The position numbers and the translations under genes are program-made. DNA of 64,000 bases, taken from contig JADJOV010000007.1 in NCBI GenBank assembly GCA_016713585.1, positions 49,050 through 113,049 of the forward strand, written 5' to 3'. Below the pieces are notes generated by a model, which worked only from the letters and a program-made list of their open reading frames with translations, did no database searches and was not told the origin of the DNA. This DNA is from Bdellovibrionales bacterium (lineage in GTDB: Bacteria; Bdellovibrionota; Bdellovibrionia; Bdellovibrionales; Bdellovibrionaceae). Positions within the stretch are counted from its first letter, which is position 1, and the number at the start of each line of letters is the position of its first letter. Shown one piece after another: positions 1 to 8,118 of this stretch.

Positions 1-735
1 GTCGAGGTAGGGATCATCTGGGACCAGGAGTTCGGCTTCACGGTAGCCTGATTCTAGATCGATGATTTGTAGGGTGTTAGATTCATGGGAACTGAATTGA
101 ATTCGCCAGGTTTTGTATGCAAGCTGCCAGATTTCTGGTTTAAGTTCAGTGACTCGCTTTCGGCGATGATCGAAGGGTTCGTACTCGAGCTGTCGTAGAG
201 CAAAATCAATGAGCTCGGAAAGACCATTGGATTGGATCCATGTTAACTTCTGCTCAAAATCCGTCGTGGTCGAAAAAGTAATTTTGTATTTTTGATCAGT
301 GACCCCCTCAATCCAACCCACCCGGGAGGACGGAAATGCGTCAGATTCAGGGAGATAGGGTTTCAGATCTAGGATCGGGGTTTCGTCTAAAAGGTCCGCT
401 CCCAGAATCCAGAGAGTGAGTTTTTCAACTCTTTGCAGTTTGACGCAGCTGAGACCAATGGGATTGGGGCGATAAGGAGATCTTGTGGAAAAAACACCTC
501 TTTTTGTTGGGCTCCCTCTTGGAGGGAGGACCTGGGGATGCCAGTGAAGATTTAAATGAAACTTATATATAATCCAGAGTCTTTCGAAGCCCTCGACATC
601 GCGAAGGGCTTGCTCGAATTGCTGGTGAGACAGGAGTTCAATGGAACCTAGTCGCAGACTTTCGTCTGGCTGGCGAGGCACCTGATAAGGGGAAGTGGCC
701 TCTGTCTGAGTTCGGTAAATACCAATTGGTTTCAT
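1..735 (-). CDS. trmO: tRNA (N6-threonylcarbamoyladenosine(37)-N6)-methyltransferase TrmO, partial
   Basis: The reading frame starts at an ATG (733-735, complement) and runs off the left edge of the window, so the C-terminus is missing. The translation begins MKPIGIYRTQTEATSPYQVP and contains TRSPYRPNPIGLS and GADLLDETPILDLKPYLP, the hallmark blocks of the TsaA/TrmO (UPF0066) beta-barrel family. The family uses S-adenosylmethionine to methylate t6A at position 37 of tRNAs reading ACY codons. About 245 residues are visible, near the usual total length. The neighbouring carbonic anhydrase gene lies in the same orientation 79 bp upstream, so the two could be co-transcribed. Confidence 0.85.
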   Translation of the reverse strand, partial: MKPIGIYRTQTEATSPYQVPRQPDESLRLGSIELLSHQQFEQALRDVEGFERLWIIYKFHLNLHWHPQVLPPRGSPTKRGVFSTRSPYRPNPIGLSCVKLQRVEKLTLWILGADLLDETPILDLKPYLPESDAFPSSRVGWIEGVTDQKYKITFSTTTDFEQKLTWIQSNGLSELIDFALRQLEYEPFDHRRKRVTELKPEIWQLAYKTWRIQFSSHESNTLQIIDLESGYREAELLVPDDPYLD

Positions 736-813
736 CGATTAACCCTCGACCATTTGTGAAATTCTAGATGTAAAGACCCTTATGGCATTGCGATGATGCC
801 ATGACAGTTATTC

Positions 814-1770
814 TTATTTGAATGAGTTTGGTGCCCATTCGACTTGACCAGAGGCGAGGTGATAAAGTGCTGGTTGAATCTTTACACTCCCTGATTCGAT
901 GGCCTCACGAACAATCTCAGATTTTTTCAAAAGTTCTTGAGTCACGCCATTTACATTTTCCCATCCTTCTTGGACAAACCTCGGACTTGTTGTTTTGCGG
1001 CTGGGTTCGAGGCGAGCTTTAATCTGCGAAACTAATCGCTCGAGGAAGGGACTTCCCAATTTTTCATCAGGACCAGCCAGGGCGGCCGCCTTCACAGCTC
1101 CACAGGACTCATGTCCCATAACTACAATGAGATTAGTGCCAAGATGTTCGATGGCATACTCAATACTCGCTATGACAGCAGAGTCAGGGTTCTGGCCAGC
1201 CGTTCGGATAGTGAAAATCTCACCGAGTTTTTGATCAAAAACGATTTCTGGCGGAACTCGAGAGTCAGAGCACGAGAGGACAATGGCGTGTGGTTTTTGA
1301 CCTGTCGAGAGTCTTTCGCGATCCAGTTTTGTGACCCCGTCATTTCTAAAGTTTGCCTTTGTGAAGCGAATATTCCCATTCTTGAGCCAACCTAAAGATT
1401 TTTCGGCAGAGATCGGTCCGACCTCTCTGTGGTGTTTGGGCGGGGTCGTTATGGATCCATGGTTCGGCTGGGTTATTTTTTCAGCTAATGGTTTTTCAGT
1501 TATAGGTTTTTCAGGAACTGCTTTTTCAATATTATTTTTTAGCTTTATTTCCATCTCTTGTGCTTGCGCCACATGGGATTGCGACGCTTTATTCACTGAG
1601 GCGGAAGTCTCAGGGGTTGTTGGTCCAGCTTGTGTTTGAGCGACTGGTGCAGGAGGCTGCGGGGCAGGGGGCGATGCCGGGGCGTTGGACTTTGATGATT
1701 TCATTGAACATGAGCTCACAAAAATACATCCGAGCAAACTAACTAAGAAAAATGTCGGGCGAAATCTCAC
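814..1770 (-). CDS. Beta-class carbonic anhydrase, lipoprotein form
   Basis: 318 residues from a GTG start preceded by AAGGAG. Residues 1-21 form a lipoprotein signal ending VSSC, so Cys21 should be lipidated. Residues 25-120 are a Pro/Ala/Lys-rich linker. The catalytic domain (about 122-318) has the beta-carbonic anhydrase zinc site: Cys167 and Asp169 with Arg171 in CSDSR, and His220 and Cys223 in HESC. The enzyme interconverts CO2 and bicarbonate; the leader puts it on the periplasmic face of a membrane, unusual because most beta-class enzymes are cytoplasmic. It is the only gene between trmO and the divergently transcribed aminotransferase. Confidence 0.88.
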   Translation of the reverse strand: MRFRPTFFLVSLLGCIFVSSCSMKSSKSNAPASPPAPQPPAPVAQTQAGPTTPETSASVNKASQSHVAQAQEMEIKLKNNIEKAVPEKPITEKPLAEKITQPNHGSITTPPKHHREVGPISAEKSLGWLKNGNIRFTKANFRNDGVTKLDRERLSTGQKPHAIVLSCSDSRVPPEIVFDQKLGEIFTIRTAGQNPDSAVIASIEYAIEHLGTNLIVVMGHESCGAVKAAALAGPDEKLGSPFLERLVSQIKARLEPSRKTTSPRFVQEGWENVNGVTQELLKKSEIVREAIESGSVKIQPALYHLASGQVEWAPNSFK

Positions 1771-1906
1771 AAAATCTCCTTTGTCATAAAGAACCGTTCT
1801 TTGTTTTAAAATTACTACTTTAATTCCGGCTGATTTAGTAATTCTGCGCCAGAGAAATCCTCTGATGCAACTTGATTTATCACATTTAATCTAAGACCAT
1901 GACAAC

Positions 1907-2830
1907 ATGACGAAAACGCATCTTGGACAGAGTAATTATTGGGCGATGTACTCATCTTGGTTTGGACGAGTCGTGACTGATCCTAACTGGATGTTGGTCC
2001 CCATTGATGATCATCTCGTCCATCGTGGGGATGGGGTTTTTGAGGCCCTCAAGTGGACCGGTGAGCGGGTTTACCTTTTTGATCAGCATTTGTCTCGTCT
2101 GCGTCAGTCCGCAGCTCGAATTGCCTTGCCGCTGGATTGGACGGACGAGGAGATAAAAGAATTAGTTGAGCGGTGCATAGTTGAGGGACGACTCCAGCAT
2201 CCATCGGAAATAGAGGCCATGATCCGAATTTTTGTCTCTCGTGGCCCAGGTAATTTTTCGGCTAACCCCTATGACTCTGTGGGACCTCAACTTTACATTG
2301 TGGTCACTCGTTTTCAGCCCGTGTCGTCCGAGAAACGAAAGGTCGGAGTGAGTCTGGGGCGGAGTGGAGTGATGGGTAAGCCTCAAGACTGGGCGCCCTA
2401 TAAAACATGTAACTACCTGCCCAATGTTATGGTCAAGAAAGAGGCTGTGGATAGGGGGGTCGATTTTATGGTTGGTTTTGATTCCCTGGGATTTATGACT
2501 GAATCGTCGACGGAAAATGTCGTTATTGTCAGTCAAAGAAATGAGCTCTTAAAACCGAAGAAAGGCCTTATTTTACAGGGCACGACGATGAATCGGGTTT
2601 TCGAGTTGGCTCGTCCTTTGGTGGAAAAGGGAATTTTGGATCGAATTCAGGAGGAAGATATCACTCAAGAAATGGTGATGGGGGCCAAGGAAGTGATGAT
2701 TCTTGGGACAACTTGGGATGTTTTACCAGTGACGATCTTTGATGGAAAAAAAATCGGCAAAGGAGTTCCTGGGTTGATCACTTGTAAGTTGCAAGAGCTC
2801 CTTTTGGCAGACCAGAGTAAAAAAAGTTAG
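1907..2830 (+). CDS. Class IV PLP-dependent aminotransferase (branched-chain / D-amino acid type)
   Basis: 307 residues, full length for the fold-type IV family (IlvE, D-alanine aminotransferase, aminodeoxychorismate lyase). LVHRGDGVFEA near residue 40, the PLP lysine K166 in APYKTCNYL, and E199 in TESSTEN are present. The family transfers amino groups between branched-chain or D-amino acids and 2-oxo acids, or cleaves aminodeoxychorismate. Sequence alone does not separate these; the TESSTEN region resembles IlvE-type members more than PabC. It is monocistronic and converges on mreB, with 25 bp between the stop codons. Confidence 0.8.
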   Translation: MTKTHLGQSNYWAMYSSWFGRVVTDPNWMLVPIDDHLVHRGDGVFEALKWTGERVYLFDQHLSRLRQSAARIALPLDWTDEEIKELVERCIVEGRLQHPSEIEAMIRIFVSRGPGNFSANPYDSVGPQLYIVVTRFQPVSSEKRKVGVSLGRSGVMGKPQDWAPYKTCNYLPNVMVKKEAVDRGVDFMVGFDSLGFMTESSTENVVIVSQRNELLKPKKGLILQGTTMNRVFELARPLVEKGILDRIQEEDITQEMVMGAKEVMILGTTWDVLPVTIFDGKKIGKGVPGLITCKLQELLLADQSKKS

Positions 2831-2855
2831 CCTAAGAAAAGACATCAAGAGCTCT

Positions 2856-3896
2856 TTAGGCGTCGATTTGTATTTTCTCAAGGAGAATGGGGTCCTCGAG
2901 GACCATTTCACCGCCCTTGGCAATAGCAATCAGCGGATTCTCAGCAACTCGAACCGGCAGTCTAATTTCATTGTGAATTCGGAGATCAAAATCTCGAATC
3001 AAAGCGCCCCCACCAGCAAGCCAAATTCCGCTTTCGATGATATCTGAAACAAGCTCTGGCGGAGTGTTTTCCAGAGCGCGATGAATTGCATTGATTATTG
3101 CTTGAAGGCCATCGTTCATAGCCAGGCCGACATCTTCAGAAGTGACCTCCTCGGTTCGAAGGAGTCCCGTGCTTGCATCCCGACCACTGACCTGAGCCGT
3201 CCGAATATCTTTTTTGGGGACAGCCGTCCCAATTGATATTTTCAAATACTCAGCCACCGTGTCTGTAATAATTAATTTTTTAACTTGTTTGAAATAGTCA
3301 ATAATTCCTTCATCTATTTTATGGCCACCCACGCGAATCGCTTCGCAGTAAACGATATCAGCCAGGGCTATCACTGCAACCTCAGTTGTGCCACCGCCGA
3401 CATCGATGATCATGCTGCCGGTGGCTGACTTAATCGGTAAGTCAGCGCCAATAGCAGCCGCCATGGGTTCATCAATGAGATAGACATCTTTTGCTCCAGC
3501 GGATTTGCAGGCTTCGGTCACAGCTTTCTTCTCGACTTCAGTGACGCCGTAGGGGAGCGAAACCACAATTCGAGGACGTGAATAAAGTTTTTTGACCACT
3601 GGTCGGTTGAGAAAATCTTTAAGCATGGCTCGTGCAAGTTCAAAATCAGCAATGACCCCGTCGCGAATTGGTTTTTGGGAAAAAATATTGCCTGGAGCCT
3701 TCTTTAGAATCTCCCGGGCATTTTGACCAACGGCAATTATTTTGCGCTTGCCAGGACTAGTTTCAGAAAAAGCAACAATGGAGGGCTCATTCAAGACGAT
3801 CCCTTGGCCACGCGCCGCAATAAGTGTGTTGGCAGTTCCTAAATCAACATAAAGATCGGCGGCCGTCGAAGAATCATTTTTAAACCATGAAAACAT
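2856..3896 (-). CDS. mreB: Rod-shape determining actin-like protein MreB
   Basis: 346 residues, typical MreB length. The actin-fold nucleotide-binding blocks are present: DLGTANTLI near residue 18 (phosphate 1), DVGGGTTEVAV near 165 (phosphate 2) and LAGGGALIRDFD near 294 (adenosine). MreB filaments lie under the inner membrane and direct lateral peptidoglycan synthesis. The usual partners mreC/mreD are absent; instead a small exported outer-membrane protein gene lies 4 bp upstream in the same operon. Bdellovibrio carries two MreB paralogues, so this stand-alone copy could be the second; that is an inference. Confidence 0.92.
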   Translation of the reverse strand: MFSWFKNDSSTAADLYVDLGTANTLIAARGQGIVLNEPSIVAFSETSPGKRKIIAVGQNAREILKKAPGNIFSQKPIRDGVIADFELARAMLKDFLNRPVVKKLYSRPRIVVSLPYGVTEVEKKAVTEACKSAGAKDVYLIDEPMAAAIGADLPIKSATGSMIIDVGGGTTEVAVIALADIVYCEAIRVGGHKIDEGIIDYFKQVKKLIITDTVAEYLKISIGTAVPKKDIRTAQVSGRDASTGLLRTEEVTSEDVGLAMNDGLQAIINAIHRALENTPPELVSDIIESGIWLAGGGALIRDFDLRIHNEIRLPVRVAENPLIAIAKGGEMVLEDPILLEKIQIDA

Positions 3897-3900
3897 ATTT

Positions 3901-4428
3901 TTACCTTAAAGGAAGTCCGACCTTGCCGTCAAACTGGTAACTGACAAAAGCGGCAATATAAGAGTAACTATCTTTTAGATTAAGGGCAAGTTCTGCAGCA
4001 AAACTAAAAAGTGGGGCTCGCTTAGTCGTAAATTCGCTGCCGATCACAAACTGTTGGCCAAAGAAATCCTTGTTTCGATTGAGGGTAAAACTGATAGGCA
4101 GGGCGACGTAGGGATCGAAGACCAAGGGCTGGTTGGCGAGCCACATCAGGGAAAGGTTCCACTTGAAAGTTCCTCCCATGTGAATATCCATTTTGCCGGT
4201 ACCTAGGATAAATCTAGAAGAAGAGGATTCATTCCATCCGGCATCATAGGTCACATCAGCGTTCAATCCCGAGGAGTCATTTGTTACAATTTGTGAAATA
4301 GCGCCGATTCGACTCATTCGGGAGGGAACGAGTTCCCCCGATTCAAGAATTGTCATATAGGCCTGGGCCTGAGATGTCGCGAGCAGTAAAAGAAGTGATG
4401 GGATTAGGATTTTCATTAATTTAGACAA
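3901..4428 (-). CDS. Small exported, probably outer-membrane beta-barrel protein
   Basis: 175 residues. A clear signal peptide (LMKILIPSLLLLLATSQAQA) precedes the mature protein. The rest alternates polar and hydrophobic residues in short strands and ends close to an aromatic-rich strand (AAFVSYQFDGKVGLPLR), consistent with a small beta-barrel. No family is recognised. It is the promoter-proximal gene of a two-gene operon with mreB (4-bp gap), which suggests co-regulation with cell-shape functions rather than a known shared mechanism. Confidence 0.6.
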   Translation of the reverse strand: MSKLMKILIPSLLLLLATSQAQAYMTILESGELVPSRMSRIGAISQIVTNDSSGLNADVTYDAGWNESSSSRFILGTGKMDIHMGGTFKWNLSLMWLANQPLVFDPYVALPISFTLNRNKDFFGQQFVIGSEFTTKRAPLFSFAAELALNLKDSYSYIAAFVSYQFDGKVGLPLR

Positions 4429-4454
4429 GGGACGCTTCCGTCCACAGCTCCTTA

Positions 4455-4505
4455 TTATCGAATGTATTTTTCTGAATGTATTTTTTCAAATGTATTTTCT
4501 CAATT
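4455..4505. repeat. Three AATGTATTTT repeats at 14-bp period in the promoter region
   Basis: AATGTATTTT occurs at 4461, 4475 and 4489, exactly 14 bp apart, in the 147-bp gap between the divergent outer-membrane protein/mreB operon and the glycosyltransferase gene. The position suggests a shared regulatory site or an AT-rich promoter element. No regulator is known. Confidence 0.5.
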
Positions 4506-4575
4506 ATATCGATCGAGTTTATCGAGGTGGCTTTATTTTGACAATGCAATTCCAATTGAGCGATGATCATTCTCA

Positions 4576-5355
4576 ATGAATAAGCTTCCTATCAGCCTTG
4601 TTGTGGTGACTTACAATGAGGAAAAAAATATTGAACGTTGTCTGCGCTCTGTGCCATGGGCCTCTGAAATCATTGTCGTTGATAGTTACTCTCAGGATAA
4701 CACGGTGAGGCTGGCTCATGAGCTTGGGGCCAGAGTTTTTCAAGAGAAGTGGAAAGGCTATGGTCGACAAAAGGCTTCTGCCGTCGAAAAAGCCAAATTT
4801 GATTGGATTCTCAGTTTGGATGCCGACGAGGCCTTGAGTTCTGCTCTGGCCAGTGAGATTCTGCAACGCTGGCCCAAGTTTAACTCTATGTCTGGATATT
4901 TACTTCCCCGAATTAGCTTTCACCTTGGACAATGGATTAAATATGGGGGTTGGTTTCCTGATTACCAATTGAGGTTGTTTCATCGAAGCTCTGGTCAATG
5001 GCAGACAAGCTCTATTCATGAAAGAGTCCAAGTTGCTCAGACAGAAAAACTGAAAAATGTAATTCAGCATAGGGTCTTCGAAGATATTTCAGATCAGGTG
5101 ATTACCAATGATAAATATTCTGGTTTGCAGGCTGACGCTCTTGCTGCGGCTGGGAAGAAGTTTTCGTTGTGGAAGCTCGTGTTTAAACCAATGACAAAGT
5201 TTTTCGAGACCTATTTATTGAAGCGAGGATTTTTGGATGGACTTCCTGGGTTTATAATCTCAGTGAGCGCGGCCTATTCGGTTTTTCTCAAATGGGCTAA
5301 ACTCTGGGATCTCGAGCGTAAAATGAAGTTACCTAGACCAAGGATGGACCAATGA
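4576..5355 (+). CDS. Family 2 glycosyltransferase, lipopolysaccharide-core type (WaaE/KdtX-like)
   Basis: 259 residues with the GT-A fold start (ISLVVVTYNEEKNIERCL) and the metal-binding DAD motif at 82-84 (LSLDADEAL). The C-terminal half (residues about 200-245, GFLDGLPGFIISVSAAYSVFLKWAKLWD) matches the membrane-associated tail of the WaaE/KdtX group, which adds hexose to the heptose of LPS inner core. It acts at the cytoplasmic face of the inner membrane. Its stop overlaps the next start by 4 bp (ATGA), so the two are translationally coupled. Confidence 0.8.
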   Translation: MNKLPISLVVVTYNEEKNIERCLRSVPWASEIIVVDSYSQDNTVRLAHELGARVFQEKWKGYGRQKASAVEKAKFDWILSLDADEALSSALASEILQRWPKFNSMSGYLLPRISFHLGQWIKYGGWFPDYQLRLFHRSSGQWQTSSIHERVQVAQTEKLKNVIQHRVFEDISDQVITNDKYSGLQADALAAAGKKFSLWKLVFKPMTKFFETYLLKRGFLDGLPGFIISVSAAYSVFLKWAKLWDLERKMKLPRPRMDQ

Positions 5356-6530
5356 AAAGTGGAGGGGTCTTTGTTTCTTTCGTCGGTGTTATCATTGGCT
5401 TCATCTTTGGTCGTTCCCTTGGTTTTATTTTTGGTATTATTCCTGGCCTTATTCTTGGTATTATTCTTGGTGTTGGTATTATTTTTGGTATTGACCCGGT
5501 CAATTCAACTTCGCTGGCAAACGTAATCAAAGCGAGTTCAGGGGTTTCGGGGAATGTTTCGGGGCAAACTCAACCCAAGGACGTGGCAACTTATCCTTCT
5601 GTGATATTGTCTCATGGGGCAGTTGAGATCACAAATTCGGATGGACTTCCGCCGTCGTTGAGTCCGGGGACTCGGTTGAGAGGAACTTTGGAAGTAAAGA
5701 CGGGGAAAGCAGGTTCCCTGCGAATTCAAATAGACAGCGAGAGGTCCTTGTTTATCGAGCCAAATACCTTGATTCGAATTCCAGGAATCACCTGGGAGAG
5801 CGGCGAACTTGCAGAAATTCAGCTGATTGAGGGGCGTATTCGATTGCGCGGAACTAAGCCCGGCAGATTCACTATACGAGTAACGTCTCTTTTGTTTGAT
5901 CAGCCCTGGCCAGTTGGAGATGTTCTTTATGAGATGGATCAGGAGCATTCGGCGGCGAGCGTGTATGTGCTTGAAGGTCATGTTAAGTTTTCGGCGCTAA
6001 ATGCAGAGACTACAGTTGAAATTGGTGCAGGAAAAAAGGTGACGTTTCAGGGGCAGTTGGAAGATGGTGAGATTGCCTATGACGTACTTCTACAGGGGAG
6101 GAAAGTCCCTCGAGGTCTGCTCAGTGCGGTCACTGAGATCGCTGCAAATGAGCTTAAGTTGTGGGATCTGACTGAAGAGCTAAACAAAAAAAAGCGAATG
6201 TCTGCGGTGATTATAAAAAGGAAGAAGGATCTAGAGCAATTAGGTCCTGGGCAAATCTGTCGAAAGCCTAAAGCAAAATATAATGAGTGCGCCTGGGTTT
6301 GTTTGGATAATAGACCGGGCGAAACGAAGGGTTGTGCGATTCAGACCGACACGGGTCGAACCAGTCAGATCAGTCATGCTAGTCGGATCAGAAAGTCGTT
6401 GAAATCGGCGAGATGTGTACGACTTCGTTGCCTCGCTCAAGGGGAGTGGGGGGATTCTAAGGTATTGGCGAGCGACGAAGGCCTTTTGCGTTGTCAGGCA
6501 GAACCGGTTGTTAGTGTCTGTGACTACTGA
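5352..6530 (+). CDS. FecR-domain protein with an N-terminal GxxxG membrane segment
   Basis: 392 residues. Residues 1-42 are a hydrophobic segment in which Gly recurs every fourth residue (GVIIGFIFGRSLGFIFG and onward), a glycine-zipper pattern that could drive membrane helix packing; the DNA here is a run of degenerate GGT-ATT repeats. Residues about 85-230 contain a FecR-type fold (SRSGTLRV-like LRGTLEVKTGKAGSLRIQID, then LEGHVKF). The C-terminal 90 residues are Cys-rich (about seven Cys). FecR domains are usually periplasmic and bind peptidoglycan or signal to sigma factors, but no sigma/anti-sigma gene is adjacent. It is coupled to the glycosyltransferase upstream. Confidence 0.7.
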   Translation: MKSGGVFVSFVGVIIGFIFGRSLGFIFGIIPGLILGIILGVGIIFGIDPVNSTSLANVIKASSGVSGNVSGQTQPKDVATYPSVILSHGAVEITNSDGLPPSLSPGTRLRGTLEVKTGKAGSLRIQIDSERSLFIEPNTLIRIPGITWESGELAEIQLIEGRIRLRGTKPGRFTIRVTSLLFDQPWPVGDVLYEMDQEHSAASVYVLEGHVKFSALNAETTVEIGAGKKVTFQGQLEDGEIAYDVLLQGRKVPRGLLSAVTEIAANELKLWDLTEELNKKKRMSAVIIKRKKDLEQLGPGQICRKPKAKYNECAWVCLDNRPGETKGCAIQTDTGRTSQISHASRIRKSLKSARCVRLRCLAQGEWGDSKVLASDEGLLRCQAEPVVSVCDY

Positions 6531-6613
6531 CGCAAGGCGTTTTGGTTGCTTGTTTGATTCAAATGGTTTCCTTTATGGCAAAGTTGAAATATAAAAAGAA
6601 CGCTCAATTTCAT

Positions 6614-6690
6614 GGTGGTCGTAGCTCAGTTGGTAGAGCGTCAGATTGTGATTCTGAATGTCGCGGGTTCAAGCCCCGTCGATCACCCCA
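6614..6690 (+). tRNA. tRNA-His (anticodon GTG)
   Basis: A complete cloverleaf can be drawn: acceptor GTGGTCG (6615-6621) pairs with CGATCAC, the extra G-1 (6614) typical of tRNA-His faces C73, the D arm is GCTC...GAGC, the anticodon stem TCAGA/TCTGA encloses TTGTGAT giving anticodon GTG, and the T arm is GCGGG-TTCAAGC-CCCGT. The CCA end is encoded (6688-6690). It is followed directly by a tyrosine recombinase gene, the standard arrangement of an integration target. Confidence 0.97.
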
Positions 6691-6726
6691 TACTCTCCCC
6701 TAATTTCAATTAGTTACAACCAAAAC

Positions 6727-6772
6727 CCTCGTCTAAAATGGACGAGGTAGACGACCCGGGCTCAAGTCCTGG
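6727..6772 (+). other. tRNA-like arms between tRNA-His and the integrase
   Basis: Two stems with 7-nt loops lie in a row: 6727-6747 (CCTCGTC/GACGAGG, loop TAAAATG) and 6756-6772 (CCGGG/CCTGG, loop CTCAAGT, close to a T arm). No matching acceptor stem or D arm is visible, so it is not a tRNA. It may be a decayed tRNA 3' fragment or a recombination-site scar. Confidence 0.3.
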
Positions 6773-6834
6773 TTCATTCAGGATTTGCCATTCTCTGACC
6801 GATCTTCTTCTTCAAGCACTGAAGGAGGACTTTT

Positions 6835-7971
6835 GTGGGATACTACGTTCGAGTTTTCAAACCAAAAAGCAAACCAGAACATTGGAAGCTTCAATTCACA
6901 TCACATAAAAAAGAACACACTAAGAATTCAAGTGCCATCAAGCCCAAAAAGGAATGGGATATACCAAAGTCACGCTGGTACTCATTAGAGTTTCAACCAC
7001 ATATGACAGTTGAGCAAGCTCGAGCCCGAGCAAAGCAGCTGAATTCAAGACTGCACCTCAAGCAGGTCGAAGAACGAAGGCTTGCCCTTGAGAAACAAAA
7101 AACTGAACTTGATTTAAAATTCATGGCCGCCATCCCTGATTTATATAAGCAAGAGTTTGAACAAAAGTATGTTTTTGGCCGTTTTGATGATCTCGAATGG
7201 CGAAGGCGGTTTTTGCTCAGGTGGAAGGCTGTTCAGAAGATGCTCGTGGAAATCCAATTGGACCCAGCAGATTGGTATGATGAGATGTTTCGCTTTTATG
7301 ACTATTTTTACAAATATAAGTTCAGCTTCTCATACATTCGAAAACTTCTTCAGCTTGCCAATTTGTGGGGATATTTCCTTTCAAGGAAAATGGGTCAAAC
7401 TTATGTAAGGGTTCCTGTTCCTCGCGGTAAAGAGCGAGCTCGATTGCTGGAGGCATACCTCCAAAAGCGGGGGCGTGAAGTCTGTGGCTCTGATCCATTG
7501 ACGCCAGAAGAACTTCAACGAGTGAAAGGTGTGCTCAATCAAGAAAATTACAACTGGCTCTATTTATCAGTCTGGCTCGGCCTCAGACCCATTGAAATAG
7601 ATCAACTCCATGATCCGACCATGTATAGAGTGCAACCGATAAATCGTGAGACTACGATGCTTTGGGTGTATCAAACCAAACTGGTTGCAGTGCCTTCAAG
7701 GTATCGGTGGAAGCTCATTCCACTCGTGTTTGATGGGCAAAAAGATGTTTTGAAAATAATTAAACACGGCAAATTTAAGAGACCCCTCACCAAAACAGTT
7801 CGACATCATTTTGGGGCACATACAACTTTGTATGGAGGTCGAAAAGGATTTACTGACCTGATGTTAAGCTACCAACAAAGGCTGGAGAATATTAGCCAGT
7901 GGATGGGGCATTCCTCAATTGAGAGAACCTGGAAGAATTATAAGTCGCGGTGTATTGCTCATTTTGACTAA
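6835..7971 (+). CDS. Phage-type tyrosine recombinase (integrase)
   Basis: 378 residues from a GTG start with a strong AAGGAGG 6 nt before it. The N-terminal region is basic; the catalytic domain has Arg251 in WLGLRPIEID, Arg336 in YGGRKGF, His359 in WMGHSSIERT and the nucleophile Tyr369 in KNYKS. The usual His of the HxxR box is a Tyr (333). Such enzymes insert islands into tRNA 3' ends; the gene starts 145 bp after tRNA-His and reads away from it. It is the likely driver of the accessory island to its right, although no duplicated tRNA end marking the far side was found. Confidence 0.88.
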   Translation: MGYYVRVFKPKSKPEHWKLQFTSHKKEHTKNSSAIKPKKEWDIPKSRWYSLEFQPHMTVEQARARAKQLNSRLHLKQVEERRLALEKQKTELDLKFMAAIPDLYKQEFEQKYVFGRFDDLEWRRRFLLRWKAVQKMLVEIQLDPADWYDEMFRFYDYFYKYKFSFSYIRKLLQLANLWGYFLSRKMGQTYVRVPVPRGKERARLLEAYLQKRGREVCGSDPLTPEELQRVKGVLNQENYNWLYLSVWLGLRPIEIDQLHDPTMYRVQPINRETTMLWVYQTKLVAVPSRYRWKLIPLVFDGQKDVLKIIKHGKFKRPLTKTVRHHFGAHTTLYGGRKGFTDLMLSYQQRLENISQWMGHSSIERTWKNYKSRCIAHFD

Positions 7972-8118
7972 GGGAAATGCAAAACAGACATATCAGAGTC
8001 AAACTGATTTCTTATCAAGAATATCTTAAAATCCTGCATCTGGAGGAAGCTTGACTGTGGAACTCGGAAGGCGTTAAACAATGGCCGTCCTCTTGAAATC
8101 TCAAATTTTGGAGAATTT

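Noticed and set aside
4441..4575. Riboswitch before the glycosyltransferase gene
   Set aside because: Only short AT-rich repeats; no structured leader is apparent.
5538..5981. 147-codon frame antisense to the FecR-type gene
   Set aside because: Shadow of a well-supported gene with no motif of its own.
6727..6772. Second tRNA
   Set aside because: No acceptor or D arm can be formed.
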